This document shows, one piece after another, positions 58,064 through 64,000 of a stretch of DNA of 64,000 nucleotides; positions within the stretch are counted from its first letter, which is position 1, and each line of letters begins with the position of its first letter. Where the stretch lies: assembly GCA_028532985.1 (NCBI GenBank), contig JANCIK010000003.1, forward strand, positions 3,482,001-3,546,000, written 5' to 3'. The position numbers and the translations under genes are program-made. The stretch comes from Stropharia rugosoannulata. Taxonomy: Eukaryota; Basidiomycota; Agaricomycetes; Agaricales; Strophariaceae. The notes beneath the pieces are model-generated. The model searched no databases. It saw only the letters and a list, made by a program, of their open reading frames with translations, and was not told where the DNA came from.

Positions 58064-61000
58064 ATGCCTGGGTTGACCGTCGGCGACAGCGATTCGCCTA
58101 TCCGTGTCGTCGTCACTCCCTCCCAGTCCTCCTATTTCGCCGGCGAACCTTTCTCCGTGACTATCACATTTACAAATACGCGTCTGCAAGACTCGAGCGT
58201 GTCTAAAGCCTCTTCTCTTGGTCACAGACGAGGAGCGCACTCCATCAGCTCTGCTCCGCTCGCCCGCCCACCTACATCTCCCGGAACACCACGTAATGCT
58301 GCTGCTCCGGCCGCGCCGCGCTCTAAACCTCGGAATGAAGTTCCCCGCAAGAAGGGGTTAATAGGGAAGTCGAAAACAATACCACTTCTCCCTCAAAATT
58401 CGGAACAGCTGCCCGAACTCATCGAGCAGCGGCGAAAAAGACAACTTCTGCAGAAATCACTTTCTGTGTCGATAGCCCCCCTCGAGCTCGAAGATACTTT
58501 CGCAGAAGGGACAATAGCGTCATCGGCCCCACATTCACAGAGATCTTTTCAAAACAGTATGTGCCCTGTTATTTCCAATGCGCGTTTACTGATTTATCGT
58601 TAGCTCCAACAACGCCATATACCCCCTCTCCTCTCGCCCGCACTGATTCACTACCGTTGTCTTCGAAGCATCCACATGCTCGCAAGGTATCCGTTCTCGA
58701 CGGAGATTTCTCACTGGATGCCCTCTCCCAAACATCTGTACCACCATCTCCATATACGCCTTCTTCCTCCACATCCACGTTTTCGCTAGCTTTAGACCCC
58801 ATAGCAGAAGCTGCACAATCACCTTACCCATCCACCCCAGCCATTGGTTCACCAACAATTGAGCCGGTTTCATTCCCACCTCATACTCCCACCACACCCA
58901 CCACCACCCAACCCCCAGCAAGCAACAGCGTCTACGCCTACCCACCCTCGCCACCGCGCCATGCTAACCACCGCCCGCCACCCATAGGTCTCGGGCAGCC
59001 GTCTAACGCGTCACGCGGACACTCGTTGAACCAGACCCGCTCCGCGTTCACAGCCTCCTTCCCACCGAGCAACACTGAGCTGATCCTGTACTCCTATGCT
59101 CAGCTCACCGGCACTGTGCTGGTCACTCCAGTACCCGGCGCTCTGCCCACGCCCGAACAGGCACGGACGTTGAACGCGCTTCGCGCGGGCCTTCTTAGCC
59201 GCGCCGTGCTGGGTGGCGGCAGCATGGACATTACTGCGAGCCTGTATACTCCGGCGTCGCCCAGGCCGCGCAACTCACGCACGCACAGCCGCTCATCGTC
59301 CTTGTCCGCCGGGCTCCTGTCCATGCTGTCTCCGAGCTCTCTCGTTTCTTCCATGTCTGGTTCTGCTAGCAGCCCAAATCCAAACTCAGCGAACGGCGGG
59401 CGCTGGCGCTCGAATTCGAGTACGATGCCGTATGCGGTGTATACGCCATCCACCCCCAGCTCGGCACGGTTTCCAACTGGTCCTGCAAGTCCGGGTCTCT
59501 CGGGAGGGTTTGGAGGTGCACCGGCTGCCCCAGAAATCAGTCCCGAAGAGCCGTTGCCGACGTTTGAAGTGCAGCCGGCAATGCTGGCAGTTGACCTTGC
59601 CCTCGGGCCTGGCGAATCTCGTAGTTGTATGTGTATTGCTTCCCTTGCGCTTTTTATTTCATCTGATCTCTCATGAAGATACGTACACGATCAAGCTTCC
59701 CGATAATCTACCGCCCACATTCAAAGGCAAGTCGCTCAAGTTTTCGTATGAATTTGTAGTGGGTATTTGTAGGGCTGGGCCTGCAGGTGGTAGCGGGGGC
59801 GTCAGCGCGAATAGCATTAGCAGGGTCATGAAGGTACCCATACGAGTATATAATCATATTTCTGGTACGTTTGAATAATTCTATTACCCCCTATTCATGC
59901 AACTAACAAGCTTGCAGTTGCACGCTCTTTGAAGCCGTACGATTTGCTTTGGCCAGTTAGCCGGAGGCAGGACGCCGGTATGCCTGGGACAGAGGCGAAT
60001 GTGGCTGAGGACACAAAGGACAACGCGCGGAAAGGGATAGCTCGCCTACCTTCTGGTACGCATATATCTAGCTTTCTGTTTATATTGTCGCCAATAGTCT
60101 GATCTTTTTGTTCTTTCCCGCTCAGCGTCCACGCCCATAGGTATAGCGCCATCCAATACGCTAGATTCTATCCGCGAGTACGCCCGATCATTGGTCGCTT
60201 CCCTACCCGAAGACGATGATAGAGAGGATGTCATGCTTTTAATCGGCGGTCCGTCAACACCAACGGCTTCGAAACTTGACGGAGAGCGGGCCCACTCATC
60301 ATTGGTAGCTAATGGGAATGGTGTTCCTCCTGCCGCTAATAAGCATCCTCGCTTTGAAGAAGTCACCCGTGTGGAGAGCGAGAAAGAGAAGGAAGATGAG
60401 GGCGGGTTGACTGGGTGTCGGGAGGCAGTGGAGATTCTGACAAGGAACCCGAAGAAATGTCAGTTGATTTTGTTTCGTCGCTTTTGGGCTTCGTGGCTTA
60501 TTTGATTATCCAGGTTCTTACGATGTCAATAAAGATGGGGTGAAAGTGGCTGTTCTCACATTTGCGAAGTCTGCGTATCGTCTTGGGGAAACTGTCTCAG
60601 GTATTGTAGAGTTAAACGATAGAATTAGCAAAGCTCGTGTGCTCAAGGTACGTTTATTGACGTTATAATAACTTGACAAACTAACGTATACATGCTATGT
60701 TCCGCACTGTTTCATTAGTTGTCTGCGATTCTAGAGTCCCACGAAACTCTGCCTTCGACCATCTCTCCAGCTTCCAGTGCGCGTCATCTCCGTCGATCTC
60801 ATGCCGAATATCACTCTTCTTTCACGTTGAACACGCTTCGTACGACCTTCTCGCTCGATATCCCCTCCGACGCCAGCCCGGCTTTCCAGATCCGCGTTGG
60901 CATACCGCCAAACCAATCGCCCCGCTCGCCTCTTGCCAGCCCTCCTACACCCGGCGGCCTCGAGTGGAAAGTACGTTTGTGCCTGTTGGTTGGCGTCGCT

Positions 61001-61486
61001 AGCGATACGACGATCCCAGGAATCCACGGTGTGCGGTTCAAAAGCCTCACACGAGACGGAACAAGAGGCGAATGGGGCTCCTCGTGGCGGGCCACACCCG
61101 GCATAGCGCCCCTCGTCAAACCAGACGTGCGCGCGGAGGCGGCTGCGGCTGCGGCCGCGCGGCGGCAGCAACAGCAGTCGCTCGGCTCGCCGCGGACGTG
61201 GTCGCGGTACATCATGTCGTCGCTAATATACGGAAATTTAAGTGAAGACACGGAACGAGAGTACCACGATGGAGATATCATGGATTCAGACGAAGACGAT
61301 GGCGGGGATGGGTACGACGGGATCATTGCTGACCCTGCGGGCGGCGTTGGTCGTGGGGTAGATTATGCTGGGGGAGACGAAGGGTGGCGAGAGGTCAAGC
61401 TCGAGACAGTCGAATGTGAGGTGCCCGTGAGGATCTACCCTGGGAACACGGCGTTCAAGGCCTTGGACGTCGTTTTCGACGTCTGA
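58064..61486 (+). CDS. RGP1: Rgp1, subunit of the Ric1-Rgp1 guanine nucleotide exchange factor
   Basis: Seven exons (58064-58556, 58604-59626, 59679-59864, 59918-60055, 60126-60458, 60514-60647, 60719-61486) encode 1024 aa. The protein has an arrestin-like fold split by low-complexity insertions. The first beta element is IRVVVTPSQSSYFAGEPFSV with TITFTNTR. A Ser/Pro-rich insert follows (about residues 50-310), then LILYSYAQLTGTVLV and a further insert. Next come YTIKLPDNLPPTFKGKSLKF, SYEFVVGICRAG and VMKVPIRVYNHIS. Later blocks are KVAVLTFAKSAYRLGETVSG, SHAEYHSSFTLNTLRTTFSL and the end CEVPVRIYPGNTAFKALDVV. With Ric1 it activates Ypt6/Rab6 at the Golgi for endosome-to-Golgi traffic. It is longer than yeast Rgp1 (about 660 aa) because of the inserts. 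Confidence 0.93.
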
Positions 61487-62541
61487 TATCGTGGAAGCAC
61501 ATTGCAATGCGGGCTGTATTTTTTTGTATGTTATCATGCGAAGGGCTCTGAATTTTCTGGATAGAGGCTTTTTATGGTATTGTATGGCGTGGATGTCCTT
61601 TAAATATTTGTTCGTCCGCGGCTCTTTTTTGCATCGGAAATAGATATGCATATTGTATCACTATGTTTTTGTCTTGATGGTGTATGTATTAACATTGCTG
61701 TCTTCCTTCCTTCGTTCCGCTCATGATGTATGCTCAGGTGCATAATCGTGTCACAAATATTGACATTGAACAATTGTCTGGACTCTGTACAGCCCACCAC
61801 CTGAAATGCTGTTAAGCGACGCTGAAATCCCAAATGGGGAGGACTTGTTCATCACTGGCAATCAGAGAATCGCAGTCAAGGTTGACATCGTCCTTCCTAT
61901 CACGACAACCATTATCGATATCATTCATGGCACCGTTCACGCTCATAGGCCCTCAGGAAGAGATAAGGCTATCGAACTGCATAATGGAAATGGCGGGCAA
62001 TAAACAAGATGGTACGTGAGACCTCATCGCCGCGAAGAACATTCATTATCTTACTTCTACTGGGATTATCGTCAAATCATCGTTGATGTTAGCGCAGCTA
62101 ATCCCTTTCCTGCACCGATCTGTGTAACAGACTACATCGGCATGAAATCACCAAACCGCGGTCTTCCGTCATTGGCACGCCGCGTTGCTACATTAACGCC
62201 CCAAGAAGACAGGGTGGAAGAAGCGTTTAGTTTCAATCGCAATCAGTCGTTTATCGAGGCGTTTTATCTTGCAAAACCCATTGATGGACATTTAAATCGT
62301 AAGCCATCGATTTTGTTAAGGCAGTTTATTCTTGCTTGAGATCCGCATATGTTGTAATAGGAGACCAAGTTCTGAATATTTTTACTGAGTGTTCCACCAT
62401 ATCCCATCATCATCTTACCCAAATATTGTAAGCATCATTCCTATGTTTAGTTCTAAAAAGTGACTGATATTCACTTATACAAGTCAACTGGTTGATTTCT
62501 GCGGTCGGCATGCTTTAGATGTTCAGGAGTTTTGTCTGGGA
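61487..62541. other. Intergenic after RGP1
   Basis: Two plus-strand frames (61806-62003 and 62016-62339) read like low-complexity-free peptide but lack homology, conserved splice sites and a join to the next gene. They are not called. Confidence 0.35.
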
Positions 62542-64000
62542 ATGCATATCCTCGAGGCTTGCAACTTCAGGGAACCTCTTACCCTCCCGCCCACCATACC
62601 TGCTGATATACAGCATCAACTGAACCATCTCCATTCATTAGCAACGGCCAGAAACAGCGACCCTCTACCGCCACCTTTTTCCTCGATTGAGAGGTTTGAT
62701 AATGCTGCCAGACCAGAACGGGTAGTCTCATCCAGTCCTCGATACACTAGTGACGACGATGATGGTTGGAGCCAAACAGATAGCATGGCAGCATCGTCGG
62801 CCCGATGGAGCAAATTTCCTGGATCTTCATATTCTGACAGCTGCAAGAGCACCCATCCGGCCACATTCCCCGATCAGAAGTCATGGAATCACAAGTACAA
62901 CTCCGATGCTTTGCGCATGCGGGGGGATGTCCCAGCAGGCAATCAGTACTTCATGGAAGAAATTAACTCACTCAGAGCACAGTTGCAGGACTTGAAGCAG
63001 CGTGTTTCAGTGGATATGCCGTCTCATCTCCCACACGATGCTACTGAGGTACACCTTACTTCTGCATTAGGGAAAATGACAATGCAATACGAAGCTTCGC
63101 AGGCACTACTTTCTCGCTCTCTGATTAATATCAAGGCAGTTGAGAAGGAAAAGACAACTCTATCCGACATTGTCGATAAGCAGGGTCAGGAGATTGCGAA
63201 GTTAAAGGCAGACCTGGAACAGGCAAACATAAACGCTGACAAATATGGTACATCATCCAATGCTGGCTCCCCGGATATGCGCGTTTTATTCTTGCGCGCC
63301 TCTTTGAGGAAATCTCAGGACGAAGTTGTACGAGTTAGAGCAGAGATCGCAAGACTGCTATCCCTCATCGCTATTCGAGAAGACTCATTCCGAAAAGTGC
63401 CTGTTTCTCCGATACCGATAGTAGGACACACGCGGAAGGCGCCCTTACAGCCCAGTGATAGTATTACCCTAGAAGCACTTGCACTGAAAATGGACGAGGT
63501 GCATCAATTAGTGATGAAAGCTCTGATATTTCATGCACCCAGCATAAAATCTGAAAATGCCGTCGAGAAGATCAAGTCAAAACGTCCGGAGTACGAGAGG
63601 TCTGTTATGTCTGACAACTTTGATTCCTTGGCCGCCCAGCCTGGATTGCGAAGCAAAGGTCAAGTTGACGGAAGCATAGCTGATACGAATCCCGACGCCC
63701 ATACTGAGGTCTTTTTTTTCGCATCTAATAGATCATACGCTAACGTCACCCCAAACCATGTAGAATCGTGCCACATCGGATGTAGAAGAGCAAGCATTTC
63801 TAACCCCGCCAGAAAGTCCACAGTCATGCTATCACGATTTTCCTGACTTCCCACAAGCGGCATCTACATTCAAAACTCTTCGAAAGTCTAAGTCATTAGC
63901 AGACGCATTTTCGACATCCCTACTTGAAAGTGACACCGTACCGTTATACATCGCAAAGAAACGTCACGACAACCCGTCACCGGTACTTACAGAGCTCCCA
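62542..64000 (+). CDS. Coiled-coil protein, 3' end beyond the window
   Basis: Exon 1 (62542-63708) and exon 2 (63764-64000, still open at the window end) give at least 468 residues. Residues 1-140 are Ser/Pro-rich with an acidic patch (SDDDDGWSQ). A strongly heptad-like region covers about 145-300: FMEEINSLRAQLQDLKQRVS, VEKEKTTLSDIVDKQGQEIA, KLKADLEQANIN, LRKSQDEVVRVRAEIARLLS. The part after the intron is Ser/Thr-rich (PPESPQSCYHDFPDF). No named family is evident; cytoskeletal or spindle-pole adaptor is one possibility, not a call. Relatives could have more 5' exons in 61.8-62.3 kb. Confidence 0.72.

Overview
The window is nuclear DNA of a filamentous basidiomycete, most likely an Agaricomycete. 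The evidence is the dense arrangement of genes split by many 45-75 bp introns, the protein families present (AIM9-like aminoglycoside-phosphotransferase fold, DUF6535, orphan seven-helix receptors, caleosin, RSC-type bromodomain/BAH, PSP1, RGP1), and several families that I know only from mushroom-forming fungi. No rRNA, tRNA, transposon or CRISPR array could be recognised. All gene models below were built by hand from splice-site logic; every complete model has a coding length divisible by three.

Layout. 0.4-2.3 kb: APH-fold protein that has lost its catalytic Asp. 3.1-9.7 kb: a housekeeping block, VPS4 (ESCRT-III disassembly) followed by CAND1 (cullin exchange). 10.4-16.9 kb: small barrel-like protein, orphan 7TM protein, caleosin, and a P-loop sugar/nucleoside kinase on the minus strand. 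17.6-27.6 kb: GH99/GH71-like protein with a 650-residue disordered tail, two-finger zinc-finger regulator, and an RSC-type double bromodomain-BAH protein. 28.9-39.4 kb: two paralogous single-pass membrane proteins with the same exon lengths, flanking a short-chain dehydrogenase (minus) and a DUF6535 membrane protein. 40.2-48.5 kb: a lineage-specific island with three members of a family sharing a 'GDIGY' core (one a broken copy, one carrying a long N-terminal extension, one divergently transcribed), a diverged segmental duplication, an orphan membrane-tail exon, and a protein with four Asn-rich repeats. 49.6-64.0 kb: small coiled-coil protein (HAUS1-like), second orphan 7TM protein, PSP1-domain protein (minus), RGP1 (Ric1-Rgp1 GEF for Rab6/Ypt6), and the 5' part of a coiled-coil protein running off the window.

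The genes do not form an obvious metabolic cluster. VPS4, RGP1, CAND1 and the RSC protein are conserved cellular machinery; the 28-48 kb stretch is where accessory, duplicated and decaying genes concentrate. The most novel-looking object is the Asn-rich four-repeat protein at 46.8-48.5 kb beside the GDIGY-family cluster. The organisation of its repeats recalls amyloid-forming fungal signalling proteins, but that is inference only. At the gene-structure level, the window is notable for four GC-AG introns, very small exons (8, 11, 26, 28 and 28 nt), and several introns with lengths divisible by three and no in-frame stop.
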